NCBI RefSeq assembly: GCF_004217135.1
Contig: NZ_SHKK01000001.1
Span: 3,534,001 to 3,598,000, forward strand
Source of the DNA: Micromonospora violae
GTDB taxonomy: Bacteria > Actinomycetota > Actinomycetes > Mycobacteriales > Micromonosporaceae
DNA length: 64,000 nt
Reading direction: 5' to 3'
This document shows positions 1 through 7,688 of this stretch, one piece after another (the first letter of the stretch is position 1; every line of letters begins with the position of its first letter). The position numbers and the translations under genes were made by a program. The notes under the pieces were generated by a model. It ran no database searches. It saw only the letters and a program-made list of their open reading frames with translations, and had not been told where the DNA came from.

Positions 1-592
1 AGTCACCCGGATTCAGCGAACGGGTGCCGCGCAACACGAACTCCCCGTTCCCCCGCCCGCGCACCGAGACGCCCGAGTCATCACCCACGCGCAGCGCCCA
101 CGTGTCGTCGTCGAACGCCAACTCCACCTGCCAGTCCACCGACCGACTCGACTTGTTGACCACCGACAGCACCGCCGCGTCCCCGTTGTAGCCGTTCGTA
201 CCGACCTGGTAGCGGGCGCTGACCGTGTCGTCCGCCGACGCCGTCGTCGGGGCCGTCAGGACGCTCGTCCGCCCCGGTGTCGGCGAGCCGGTCCCGGTGG
301 CCCGCGGCGACGGCGTCCGACCACTGCGCGATGGTCGCGGAGACACCGAGCGCCGCTCCACACCGGCCGGGGTCGGCCCACCGGTGGTCGACGCGCCGGC
401 CGGCACGGTCGGCAGGAACGCCGGAGGCGCGGCCTGCGGCGCGGCGTCCCGCTCCCTGGTCCGAAACGACAACAGCGCAACCACCAGGAGCACCACGAGC
501 AAACCCACACCGAGCAGCACCACGATCCACGGCACCGATGCCAACACCCGCACCGCCCGCGAATCTGCCGCACCGTCCGGCCGCACCGCCAT
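1..592 (-). CDS. Membrane-anchored protein with CBM2-like domain (3' end outside window)
   Basis: The frame opens at ATG 592 and stays open to the left edge, so the C-terminus is missing. Residues about 18-43 form one strong hydrophobic segment (WIVVLLGVGLLVVLLVVALL), followed by a long Pro/Thr/Ser-rich linker to about residue 125. After the linker comes a beta-rich module beginning YQVGTNGYNGDAAVLSVVN and continuing through VDWQVELAF; this pattern recalls CBM2 carbohydrate-binding modules. Likely topology is a short cytoplasmic N-terminus, one membrane anchor and an extracellular binding domain. The binding role is inference; catalytic residues, if any, would lie beyond the window. Confidence 0.65.
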   Translation of the reverse strand, partial: MAVRPDGAADSRAVRVLASVPWIVVLLGVGLLVVLLVVALLSFRTRERDAAPQAAPPAFLPTVPAGASTTGGPTPAGVERRSVSPRPSRSGRTPSPRATGTGSPTPGRTSVLTAPTTASADDTVSARYQVGTNGYNGDAAVLSVVNKSSRSVDWQVELAFDDDTWALRVGDDSGVSVRGRGNGEFVLRGTRSLNPGD

Positions 593-690
593 CAGGTCTC
601 CCCTCGTCCCGCACCGACGCGACAGCGTAGCCAGCGCCGCACGGTCCGGAAACCGGGCGGGTACGGATCGAGCCGACCGGCCCCGGTCGG

Positions 691-1080
691 TCAGCCCGTC
701 CGGACGACCGTGCAGATCAGTGGCCCGTCATCCGAGGTGCGCAGCAGATAGCGGTACCGCTCACCCGGCACCGCCTGCCCCCGACTGTCCAGGAACTCCC
801 ACTCCACCGCCACCATCGTCAACAGGGCGGACAACGGCTGCACCTCCTCCATCCGGGCGTGGGCGGCGACCAACTCCCGGTCCTGGTAGTCCGGCGCGGC
901 GCCCACGAAGGACAGCGCCACCGCCGCCGCGGACGTGAACGAGAAGCTGTAGGTGTCGGCCACCACCAACCCTGGCAGGGCGTAACAGCCGGCGATGGCC
1001 GGCAGGTCGCCGGAGGTCAACGCCACGCCGTACCGGTCGAAGAAGTCGGCCAACGTCTCAAGGTCCGTGGAGGCGGTCAC
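691..1080 (-). CDS. SnoaL/NTF2-like small protein
   Basis: A 129-residue protein with the usual NTF2-fold pattern: an N-terminal helix pair (LETLADFFDRYGVALTSGDLPAIAGCY) and a C-terminal beta sheet ending YRYLLRTSDDGPLICTVVR. Length fits the SnoaL-like family, whose members are ligand-binding proteins or small cyclases/isomerases. No catalytic residue can be assigned and the substrate is unknown. It is on the same strand as the NlpC/P60-like gene upstream, separated by only 37 bases, so the two are probably co-transcribed. Confidence 0.6.
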   Translation of the reverse strand: MTASTDLETLADFFDRYGVALTSGDLPAIAGCYALPGLVVADTYSFSFTSAAAVALSFVGAAPDYQDRELVAAHARMEEVQPLSALLTMVAVEWEFLDSRGQAVPGERYRYLLRTSDDGPLICTVVRTG

Positions 1081-1117
1081 GGCCCCAGCAATTGCCGGTC
1101 ACCGCTGCGGTCAAACC

Positions 1118-1816
1118 TCAGCGCGCCGGCACCCGCACCTCGATCTCCGCACCCAACCGCGCATCGGCGGCCAGGCCGAGGTCGTCACCGCTCCAGAACC
1201 GCCCCGGGTCATACCAGTTCGGACGCCGGCCCGCCGGCAGTAACCCCATGGCCTCATAGGTCACCGCCACCACCTCGGCGCAGTACGCCGTCTCCAACGC
1301 CCGGTCCCGCTCCCCCGCCGATCCGGCCGGGCTGGCGGGCCTGGTGGGTCTGGTGGGGCGCGCCAGCGCGGACAGCCGGCCGGGGCGCGGCAGCGTCGGC
1401 ACCCGACCCCGCACCCAGCGCCACGCCAACTGCGCGGTCGACGGGAACGGCGTACCGTCCAACCGCGCGATCGTCCGCAGCACCGCCCGCTCCATCTCCC
1501 CGTCGGCAGGTGGGTCGAGCTGACGCAGCCAGGCCCGCTGGCCGTACCGGTTGGCCCAGACGCAGACCGCGTCCCGCAGGTCGTGCAGCTGGACACCGCG
1601 CTGGTGGGTGCCCGACCACAGGTCCGGCAACGACCTGCCCAACTCCGCGTGCCACATCAACGGCGGCATGTCGTCCAACACCACCGCCATCCCCACGTGG
1701 TTCACCGGGCTGTTGGTGGTGAACTGGATCGCCCGGTCCGGCACGCTGCGGCCCCGGAACACCCACACGTCACCGGTGCGGGTCACCTCGACGGCCTCAT
1801 CCAGGCTGATGCTCAT
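1118..1816 (-). CDS. NlpC/P60-like (YiiX/YebB-type permuted papain fold) protein
   Basis: A 232-residue protein. An early His sits in the segment SPVNHVGMAVVLDD and a late Cys in TAYCAEVVAVTYEAMGLL. In permuted NlpC/P60 enzymes the His precedes the Cys, and the CAE-V spacing on an amphipathic helix is typical. There is no signal peptide, so it probably acts in the cytoplasm. Whether it hydrolyses a peptide or an acyl bond is unknown. It is transcribed divergently from the small membrane gene at 1836, and a palindrome in the 19-base gap may serve both promoters. Confidence 0.6.
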   Translation of the reverse strand: MSISLDEAVEVTRTGDVWVFRGRSVPDRAIQFTTNSPVNHVGMAVVLDDMPPLMWHAELGRSLPDLWSGTHQRGVQLHDLRDAVCVWANRYGQRAWLRQLDPPADGEMERAVLRTIARLDGTPFPSTAQLAWRWVRGRVPTLPRPGRLSALARPTRPTRPASPAGSAGERDRALETAYCAEVVAVTYEAMGLLPAGRRPNWYDPGRFWSGDDLGLAADARLGAEIEVRVPAR

Positions 1817-1823
1817 GAGGGTT

Positions 1824-1830
1824 TAGCCTA
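1824..1830. promoter_or_regulatory. Overlapping divergent -10 boxes
   Basis: The 19 bases between two divergent start codons contain the palindrome GCCTAGGC. On the plus strand TAGCCT (1824-1829) puts the predicted transcript start exactly on ATG 1836, giving a leaderless mRNA. On the minus strand TAGGCT (1830-1825) gives a start about two bases ahead of ATG 1816. No good -35 box is obvious on either side. Confidence 0.55.
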
Positions 1831-1835
1831 GGCCG

Positions 1836-2024
1836 ATGCGGCAACGAATGCGGTGGTGGAAGGTCCTCGGGCTGGCCGGTCTCGCCGGCGTCGCGGCCAC
1901 CGGCGTGGTCATCGCGCGGGCCGAACGGCGTCGACGCGCGTATACCCCGGAGGAGATCCGGCAGCGGTTGCTGGAGCGGCACGCCCAGTCCGGCGATGCC
2001 GCGAAGCCCGCCGACCCGGCCTGA
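1836..2024 (+). CDS. Small single-pass membrane protein
   Basis: A 62-residue protein. A basic N-terminus (MRQRMRWWK) leads into one hydrophobic helix (VLGLAGLAGVAATGVVIA), then a charged cytoplasmic-type tail AERRRRAYTPEEIRQRLLERH. The tail reads like that of the small conserved DUF-type proteins common in Micromonosporaceae, but I cannot name a family. The start follows a TAGCCT box at leaderless spacing. Confidence 0.6.
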   Translation: MRQRMRWWKVLGLAGLAGVAATGVVIARAERRRRAYTPEEIRQRLLERHAQSGDAAKPADPA

Positions 2025-2092
2025 GCACCGTCCCCCGTAGACGGTCAACGGGGCCACCGGGCAGGTCGAAGATCGATATGGTCAGGGCATGA

Positions 2093-2326
2093 CGAGGCCC
2101 GTCGCACAGGCCGCTGGTGCTGACCCGCGCCGGTAAGGACATCCCACCGGTGCTGGCCGGCCTCGACGCGTTCCTCCCCGCGGCGACCGCGCAGGGTTGG
2201 CCGCTGCGGGTGATCGAGGTGCCGGACGGCCAGCACTCCTTCGACATCCTCGACCACAACCCGCAGTCGGAGGCAACCGTCCGGGCCGCCCGCGACGCCG
2301 TCCTGGACCTGCTCGACGCCGGCTGA
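2093..2326 (+). pseudogene. C-terminal remnant of an alpha/beta hydrolase (dienelactone hydrolase type)
   Basis: After a stop at 2090-2092 the frame reads PLVLTRAGKDIPPVLAGLDAF and later VIEVPDGQHSFDILDH. These match the last strands of DLH-like hydrolases: the R-A-G-x-D acidic-residue loop and the D-G-x-H-x-F catalytic His. The nucleophile domain (about 150 residues, GxSxG) is absent, and I could not find it in the preceding 100 bases in any frame. A start from GTG 2117 is possible but would give only 69 residues that cannot fold into the enzyme. I treat it as a decayed fragment. Confidence 0.55.
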
Positions 2327-2391
2327 CCACACCCCACCGGCCCTGCGCGCCGAGGCGCAGGCTTCGGCCGCTGCCGCAGCAGATTGGGGAT

Positions 2392-2461
2392 CTCTCACCC
2401 CCGACGCTCGCCGTCGTACGACGATCGTCAGAGAGCCGATCGGTGGTGGGGGGGGTGAGAG
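2392..2461. repeat. Inverted repeat, 11-bp perfect arms, upstream of FUSC gene
   Basis: CTCTCACCCCC at 2392-2402 is the exact reverse complement of GGGGGTGAGAG at 2451-2461, with 48 bases between. The right arm abuts the GTG start at 2462, so pairing would hide the ribosome binding region. A smaller palindrome, GTCGTACGAC, lies between the arms. It could be an operator pair or an mRNA hairpin. Confidence 0.55.
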
Positions 2462-3577
2462 GTGCGCGGCAGGCGTCGGGGTGCCCGACCGGCGAAGAGT
2501 GCCCTGCGCGAGGGCCGGGAGGCCTACGAACGGCTCCGCACGTACCTCATCCTCGCGGTGCAGGCGGGTTTGGCCGCCGGTCTGGCCTGGTTCGTGGCCA
2601 GCGACGTGCTGCACAACCCGCAGCCACTGTTCGCGCCCGCCGCCGCCGTCGGCACCATCGCGGCGGCCATCGGTAATCGGGCCCGTCGAACTCTGGAACT
2701 TCTCGCCGGGGTCTTCCTGGGGGTGCTGGTCGGAAACGGGATCGTCGGGTTGATCGGGGCGGGCCCGATACAGACCGGCGTGGTCGTGGCGTTGGCCATT
2801 TCGGCGGCAGCCGTTTTTCGAGGCACCGGAGCCGTCATGGTGCAGGCGGGAAGCACCGCCGTCCTGCTCGGCACAGTGTCTCCGGACCGGCCCGACCTGG
2901 CCGTACCCCGGACGGCGAATGCCCTGGTCGGTGTCGTGGTGGCCATCGTGGTGGCCCTGCTGATTCTGCCGCTCAATCCGGTGCGGATCGTGCACCGCGC
3001 CGCTGGTCCGACAGTCGATGCCATCGCCCGTGAAATGACCGCCATCGCTGAGGCGCTGACTCGCCAGGACGCACGGCAGGCCGAGGCCGCCCTACAGCGA
3101 CTGCGTGCGGCCGAGGCGCAACGACGCAACACCGCCGACGTGGTCGCGGCGGCCTGCGAAGTCGCGATCCTCTCGCCGTGGCGGAGACGACGGCTGGGCA
3201 TCATGCGTCGGTACGCGCGCGCGGCCGAGCACCTTGAACTCGCCTACACCAGCACCCGCGAGATGGTGCAGTGGGTGGTCTCGGCACTGCACGCCCGGGA
3301 GACGCTGCCGGCCGGCCTTGCCGCCGCGATCGAGCACTTCGGCCAGGCGTTCAGGCTCCTGCATCGTGACTTCCTGGCCGGGCGGGAGCCGGACCGCGCG
3401 CGGGAGCGAGCGCTACAGGTGATCGCCGACATCGACGAGGCGTGTACCGAGGGTGTCGGGTCCTCCGGTGCGGTCGTCGTCTCGCAGCTGCGCGTTGTCG
3501 TCAGTCAACTGCTCCAGATCTCCGGGCTGTCCCAGACAGAGGCGGATCACCAGGCGGGCTTGAAGGCCGAGGTGTGA
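2462..3577 (+). CDS. FUSC / aromatic acid exporter-like membrane protein
   Basis: A 371-residue protein. The N-terminal half has about six hydrophobic segments, with the family-like phrase PQPLFAPAAAVGTIAAAIGNRARRTLELLAGVFLGVLVGN. This resembles FUSC/DUF939 transporters (aromatic-acid efflux AaeB type), where a GxxxxR segment links the helices. The C-terminal half (about 180-371) is soluble and helical, also usual for the family. The GTG at 2462 is chosen because it is the first start after the in-frame upstream stop and follows a G-rich stretch; an internal start is possible. Substrate is unknown. Confidence 0.7.
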   Translation: MRGRRRGARPAKSALREGREAYERLRTYLILAVQAGLAAGLAWFVASDVLHNPQPLFAPAAAVGTIAAAIGNRARRTLELLAGVFLGVLVGNGIVGLIGAGPIQTGVVVALAISAAAVFRGTGAVMVQAGSTAVLLGTVSPDRPDLAVPRTANALVGVVVAIVVALLILPLNPVRIVHRAAGPTVDAIAREMTAIAEALTRQDARQAEAALQRLRAAEAQRRNTADVVAAACEVAILSPWRRRRLGIMRRYARAAEHLELAYTSTREMVQWVVSALHARETLPAGLAAAIEHFGQAFRLLHRDFLAGREPDRARERALQVIADIDEACTEGVGSSGAVVVSQLRVVVSQLLQISGLSQTEADHQAGLKAEV

Positions 3578-3581
3578 ACGT

Positions 3582-4526
3582 TCAGGGCCGCGGGCCGTCG
3601 GTCTCCGCGGTGCGGCCGAGGCGGTCCCGGATCACCGCGAGCACGGTGTCGGTGGTCCGGTCGAGGTGGCTGCGGCCGTCGGGTAGGCGGGCCTCCGGGG
3701 CGATGTAGCTGCGGGGACCGATGTGCGTGGCCGGGTCGAGCCGGTGCACGGTGATCTTGCCGGCGCGGTCGGCCCGGTTCCATCCGCTCCAACGGAACAG
3801 CCGCCACCGCTGCGGGAAGATCCAGGTGCCGACGCGCTCGATCCAGTCACCGGCACTGGTGAGCTGGTCGAGGTGCTGAGCATGGGTGATGTCGTTGGCA
3901 CCGTTGTGAAATCCGCCGAGGGTGATCAGCCAGAGCGGCGTACGCAGTTGGGACCACAGTTCGTTCACCGCACCGCTGGCGACCTGGGCGCCACCGCTGT
4001 AGCTGAGCAGGACCACGGGTATACCGCTGTCCGGCCGGTAACCGGCGACCGTGAGCTCGGTGGCGATCTGCGCGCCGACGGCACGGTTGTACAGCGGACG
4101 GTATCGGCGGTCGGCGGCGACGAAGATCTGCATCACGTTGTGCAGGAACAGCGCCAGCCCGACGCGGCGGCGCACCCAGGTCCAGACCGGCCGGTCGGCG
4201 AGCGGCACGGCGAGCGGCGAGTAGGGCTGCACCTGGCCCAGAACCCGGAGCTCCGGCGCCCGGTTGATCAGGGCCTTGACCAGTCGGCCACCATCGCGGG
4301 TGTCGTGGAAACGTCGTTTCCCGATGCCGTCCAGATAGACCAGGTAGGCGTCCGGAGGGCGGTCCGGATCCGCCCCTCGGGCGTAGGACATGCCCTCGGG
4401 GCGGGAGATGGTGGGTGTGCGCCAGCCAGCGGCGTAGACCAGCACCTCGTAGCGGGCAAGCAGGGCCTCGGCGATCAGCACCAGTCCGATCACGCCGAGC
4501 AGCAGCAGGAACGCCAACCCGATCAC
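3582..4526 (-). CDS. Membrane-anchored alpha/beta hydrolase-like protein
   Basis: A 314-residue protein. Residues about 2-22 are an uncleaved hydrophobic anchor (IGLAFLLLLGVIGLVLIAEALL). The centre carries the nucleophile elbow VVLLSYSGGAQVASGAV, where Ser of SYSGG is the likely catalytic residue; a His near the C-terminus (RSHLDRTTDTV) may complete the triad. The chosen GTG start at 4526 overlaps the preceding gene's stop as GTGA, so translation is coupled. It forms an operon with the membrane protein at 4523 and the glycosyltransferase at 5018, and may act on the glycosylated product; that link is inference. Confidence 0.65.
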   Translation of the reverse strand: MIGLAFLLLLGVIGLVLIAEALLARYEVLVYAAGWRTPTISRPEGMSYARGADPDRPPDAYLVYLDGIGKRRFHDTRDGGRLVKALINRAPELRVLGQVQPYSPLAVPLADRPVWTWVRRRVGLALFLHNVMQIFVAADRRYRPLYNRAVGAQIATELTVAGYRPDSGIPVVLLSYSGGAQVASGAVNELWSQLRTPLWLITLGGFHNGANDITHAQHLDQLTSAGDWIERVGTWIFPQRWRLFRWSGWNRADRAGKITVHRLDPATHIGPRSYIAPEARLPDGRSHLDRTTDTVLAVIRDRLGRTAETDGPRP

Positions 4527-5014
4527 GCGACCCGCTCCGGTGCGCGTCTGGTGTTGAGCTTCACGACAAGGCGTCGGACGGCCTCGACGGAGACGCCGAG
4601 CCCCACTCCGGCGATCGCGACACAGCCGGCGGCCTCCCACCAGCGAACTCCGGCCAACGTGGCGAGCGCACCGGTGAGGCCGGCCCCCACGCCCACCATG
4701 AGCAACAGGTGCAGCAGCGGCCCGAGGAGCGGAAACGCGAGAACCCCGGCGAGCACCAGCGGAACGGCCAGGCCCGGTGTCCAGACCAGCGCGGCCTCGT
4801 CGGACGGGGAGGTGGGCAGCACCAGATTGGCGACGGCCCACGCGGACAGCGGCCAGAGCGCGAACACCGCGCCGTCGACGACCGCGCCCGCCAGCAACAG
4901 GCTGACCACCCGCACGTGCGACACCCCGGACAGGCGTGCCACCACCGGCAGGAGACGTCCGGCGGCCTCGGAGAGCCCGGCGACCAGCAACAGGATGGCG
5001 ACGAAAGGAGTCAT
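4523..5014 (-). CDS. Polytopic membrane protein of unknown function
   Basis: A 163-residue protein made almost entirely of hydrophobic stretches, about four to five membrane helices, ending in a basic tail (RRLVVKLNTRRAPERVA). I do not recognise the family. It starts three bases after the stop of the glycosyltransferase gene, and its own stop overlaps the hydrolase start. This puts it in the middle of a tightly packed three-gene operon, perhaps as a transporter or assembly factor for the sugar-modified product. Confidence 0.6.
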   Translation of the reverse strand: MTPFVAILLLVAGLSEAAGRLLPVVARLSGVSHVRVVSLLLAGAVVDGAVFALWPLSAWAVANLVLPTSPSDEAALVWTPGLAVPLVLAGVLAFPLLGPLLHLLLMVGVGAGLTGALATLAGVRWWEAAGCVAIAGVGLGVSVEAVRRLVVKLNTRRAPERVA

Positions 5015-5017
5015 CGG

Positions 5018-6238
5018 TCAGCCCCGTGGTGGCAGGTCGGCGGAGCCCGGCTGGCTGACCGAACCGGTCTGCCGCACGAACTGCTCAAGGACGTCGGCGG
5101 CACGCGCATAGCCGCCCGCCTCGCGCTGGGCGACCTGCAGGGTGCTCGCGGCGGCCCGGAATCGCGGCTCGTCGAGCAGGCGCTGAGCGAGGGCCCGCAC
5201 GGCCTCCACCGTGACGTCCTCGGTGCGGATCGACAGGCCGGCATCGAGCTCGACGATGCGGGAGGCCACCAGCAGTTGGTCGGCGCCCTGCGGGACCACC
5301 AGCGTCGGGGTGCCCGCGTACAGGGCCTCGTTGACGCTGTTCACCCCGCCGTGGGTGATGAACAGCGCGGCGCGGGCCAGCACCTCCAACTGCGGTACGG
5401 AACGGTAGGCGAGCACGTTGTCCGGTAGCGGGCCGAGCGTGGCGGGGTCGGTGTGCCCGGTGGAGATGACCACGGTGCCACCGAGCGGGGCGAGCGCGTC
5501 GGCGAAGGTGCGCAGCAACGTCGGAGCGTCGAACACCGTGCCCATCGAGGCGTACATCACCGGATCTTGCAAGCGATCGACCGGGAACGACGAGTCTGCG
5601 GGGCGGGCACCGATGCTGGGCCCGACGAACTGGTAGGACTGGTCGAAACTGTCCGCCTCCGGGTGGAACGCCCGCGAGGTGTACACCAGGTTGAGCGGCT
5701 GACGGATGTTGGCCAGGTCGATCAGGGGCACCGTGCGGGTGTCGTACCGGCGGCGCAGCTCCCAGCGCGACCTCAGGTACCCCACGGTGGGGCGGGGAAG
5801 GGCCGCCGCCGCCCTGAACAGCTCCCAGGAACCGCGGGTAGGGCTGGGCACGCGCCGGTTGAAGGCGAAGGTGGTAAACGATGATGCGGGCGGCACGCCG
5901 AGTTCCCGGGCGGCCACCGGCCCCCACGGGCAGAGCGAGTCGTGCACGATCAGGTTGGGCCGGGTGCCCCGCAGATCGGTGAGGACGGCCGGCAGCACGC
6001 GTACGGCGGTCCGCGCGAGCTGTTCCATCACCGTGACGGGCGTCGGCGGACCGGACAGCGGTGCATCCTCCCCGTGGTAGAGGAACACCCGTGCCCCGGT
6101 GGCCGCGATCTGCTCGGCATGGTTCGGCGTGGTGTGGTACGTGACGGAGTGACCACGGCGCACGAGCTCACCCACAACGGGCAGTGTCGGGTTTATGTGC
6201 CCGTGCATGTTTATGTTCAGGAATGCCACGGCGCTCAT
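5018..6238 (-). CDS. GT1-family glycosyltransferase (MGT type)
   Basis: A 406-residue protein with the two-Rossmann GT-B fold. The N-terminal acceptor domain begins AFLNINMHGHINPTLPVVGEL with the usual early His. The C-terminal donor domain has VMYASMGTVF and the nucleotide-sugar signature ALFITHGGVNSVNEALYAGTP followed by PQGADQ. This is the macrolide/antibiotic glycosyltransferase group that uses NDP-sugars. The start is placed at ATG 6238 because homologous proteins begin a few residues before this strand; an upstream ATG at 6298 would add an unrelated tail. First gene of a three-gene operon. Acceptor unknown; resistance or sterol/lipid glycosylation are options. Confidence 0.8.
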   Translation of the reverse strand: MSAVAFLNINMHGHINPTLPVVGELVRRGHSVTYHTTPNHAEQIAATGARVFLYHGEDAPLSGPPTPVTVMEQLARTAVRVLPAVLTDLRGTRPNLIVHDSLCPWGPVAARELGVPPASSFTTFAFNRRVPSPTRGSWELFRAAAALPRPTVGYLRSRWELRRRYDTRTVPLIDLANIRQPLNLVYTSRAFHPEADSFDQSYQFVGPSIGARPADSSFPVDRLQDPVMYASMGTVFDAPTLLRTFADALAPLGGTVVISTGHTDPATLGPLPDNVLAYRSVPQLEVLARAALFITHGGVNSVNEALYAGTPTLVVPQGADQLLVASRIVELDAGLSIRTEDVTVEAVRALAQRLLDEPRFRAAASTLQVAQREAGGYARAADVLEQFVRQTGSVSQPGSADLPPRG

Positions 6239-6380
6239 CGGCCGACCCCGAGTGGGGAAAAAGCCAGAGCTCGGCGGATAGCAGCGTCCATGATCCACCC
6301 CTCTCGGTCAGAGCCTAGATGTTGCCCGGAGGCAGCGGGCAGTGGACCAGGTACTCGACTCGTCAGCGGCGGGCGGCGGG

Positions 6381-6400
6381 CGTGCGTGCGTGCGTGCGTG
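6381..6400. repeat. Tetranucleotide repeat (CGTG)5
   Basis: Five perfect copies of CGTG, followed directly by two near copies of ATCCGCG. A simple sequence repeat of this kind can vary in copy number by slippage. It lies 143 bases upstream of the glycosyltransferase start. Confidence 0.7.
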
Positions 6401-6417
6401 ATCCGCGCGATCCGCGT

Positions 6418-6492
6418 GATCCACTCGGGTTTCAGGATGTCGGGGTGTTGCGGGCAGTGGGATACCGCGTTTTCCTGAAACGCGAGTCGATC
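6418..6492. repeat. 75-base inverted repeat element with 20-bp arms
   Basis: Left arm GATCCACTCGGGTTTCAGGA (6418-6437) and the reverse complement of the right arm (6473-6492), GATCGACTCGCGTTTCAGGA, agree at 18 of 20 positions. The inner nine bases are perfect. The loop is 35 bases. Size and structure resemble a REP/MITE-like dispersed element; from memory a similar sequence recurs in Micromonospora genomes, but that needs a search. Confidence 0.65.
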
Positions 6493-6701
6493 ATCCCGCG
6501 GTGTCCGCGGCGTCGGGTTTGCCAACCACGTCGGGCGGGTGGTTTGTCGGGTTTGGGGGTGGGTGTCGGGTGGTCGGGGCCACCCCGGCGGCGGAATCGC
6601 CGGCCGGGCGGGGTCGTTATACCTGGCAGATCACCGCACCCCTTGCGGGTCGGTGGCGGGCGGGCCCCGCCGGGAACACCCGGCCGGCCGCCCCGGTTAC
6701 A

Positions 6702-6769
6702 CCCCCGTACGGCCGAGCACCACGACGGCCGACCACCCCCGTACAGCCGAGCACCACGACGGCCGAGCA
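6702..6769. repeat. 34-bp tandem duplication
   Basis: Two adjacent 34-base units, each beginning CCCCCGTAC and ending in a CCGA-CCAC or CCGA-GCAC variant, differ at only a few positions. They lie 180 bases upstream of the C39-like peptidase start. No ORF explains them. Confidence 0.6.
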
Positions 6770-6949
6770 CCGCAACCGGCCGGCCGGTGGGTGGGTGGAA
6801 TGAGCGGGCACCGCGAGCCGTTACACCGTGTCCCGACGCCGACCCCGTCTCCCGGGTCGCCGGGCAGAACCCCTTCGAACTTCCCCCGCACGGCCCCGCA
6901 CCCCCCGGACGTCGTGTGGGCATCCCCCGATGCAGAGGAGCACGCCATC

Positions 6950-7612
6950 ATGCGTACCGATCTGATCCGTAAGACCGCCCTGACCGCTGCTGGTCTCGCG
7001 TTCACCGGCGGCGCCATCGCCGGCCCCGTCACCGCCGCCTACGCCGCGTCGGACGCCAAGCCGACCACCCAGACCCAGACCGACCGCAAGAGCGGTCATG
7101 GTGAGCGGGAGCTGGGCGTGCGCTACGAAGCCCAGCCGAACTTCTACTACTGCGGCCCCGCCGCGACCCGTAACGCCCTGTCCGTGCAGGGCAAGGACAT
7201 CAACGTTGATGACATGGCCAAGGAGATGGGCACCACCGAGGCCGGCACGAACTCCATCAACGACATCACCCCCGTACTGAACAAGGAAACCGGCAAGGCG
7301 GACGCCTACCACTCCGTCGAGATCAGCTCCCCGGACGCCGACGCGAAGCAGACCGACCAACTGCGCACCGACATCGTCCGCACCGTGGACGACGGGCGGG
7401 CCGTGGTCGCGAACATCGCCGGCACCAGCACCGACACCAACGGCGTCAACCACTCCTACGAGGGCGGGCACTACATCAGCGTCGTCGGCTACCACGACAA
7501 CGGCAACACCGTCACCATCGCCGACTCCGCCGACCCCAACCAGGCCGCCTACCAGATCAGCGTCGAACACCTCGCCGACTGGATCGCCACCCGCGGCTAC
7601 GCCACCAGCTGA
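6950..7612 (+). CDS. Secreted C39-family cysteine peptidase-like protein
   Basis: A 220-residue protein. ATG 6950 follows GAGGAG at nine bases. Residues 1-33 form a signal peptide: basic MRTDLIRK, hydrophobic TALTAAGLAFTGGAIAG, then an AYA-A cleavage site. The mature part contains NFYYCGPAATRNALS with the catalytic Cys, GGHYISVVGYHD with the catalytic His, and IADSADPN with the third residue. This order and spacing match Peptidase_C39_2 domains. Unlike C39 peptidases of bacteriocin exporters it has no ABC or membrane domain, so it should act outside the cell. Its substrate is unknown, and no leader-peptide gene lies beside it. Confidence 0.8.
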   Translation: MRTDLIRKTALTAAGLAFTGGAIAGPVTAAYAASDAKPTTQTQTDRKSGHGERELGVRYEAQPNFYYCGPAATRNALSVQGKDINVDDMAKEMGTTEAGTNSINDITPVLNKETGKADAYHSVEISSPDADAKQTDQLRTDIVRTVDDGRAVVANIAGTSTDTNGVNHSYEGGHYISVVGYHDNGNTVTIADSADPNQAAYQISVEHLADWIATRGYATS

Positions 7613-7637
7613 CAACCGCACCACCACACACCAACCG

Positions 7638-7673
7638 AAAGGGCCGGACCCCACCACCGGGGCCCGGCCCTTC
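7638..7673. terminator. Hairpin terminator after the C39-like gene
   Basis: GGGCCGGACCCC (7641-7652) pairs with GGGGCCCGGCCC (7659-7670) with one mismatch across a six-base loop. It is flanked by AAA on the left and TT on the right. It lies between two convergent genes and could stop both transcripts. Confidence 0.75.
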
Positions 7674-7688
7674 GGCATACCCAAAAGG

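Larger units (their letters stand above)
6239..6949. other. Repeat-rich non-coding stretch of about 710 bases
   Basis: No frame here shows credible protein features. The stretch holds a CGTG simple repeat, a 75-base inverted repeat, a G-run-rich segment at 6527-6580 with quadruplex-like spacing, and a 34-bp tandem repeat, each listed separately where distinct. A possible -10 (TTATAC at 6618-6623) lies in the middle. It is the upstream region of both the glycosyltransferase (minus) and the C39-like peptidase (plus). Confidence 0.6.

Noticed and set aside
3723..5428. Long plus-strand frames over the glycosyltransferase operon
   Set aside because: Antisense shadows; the minus-strand proteins have clear motifs and coupled starts.
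6381..6400. CGTG repeat as a phase-variation switch
   Set aside because: It is 143 bases from the nearest start and inside no coding region; there is no evidence for switching.
6235..6525. 96-codon minus-strand frame over the inverted repeat
   Set aside because: It reads straight through a palindromic repeat and a simple repeat, and has no family-like sequence; more likely non-coding.
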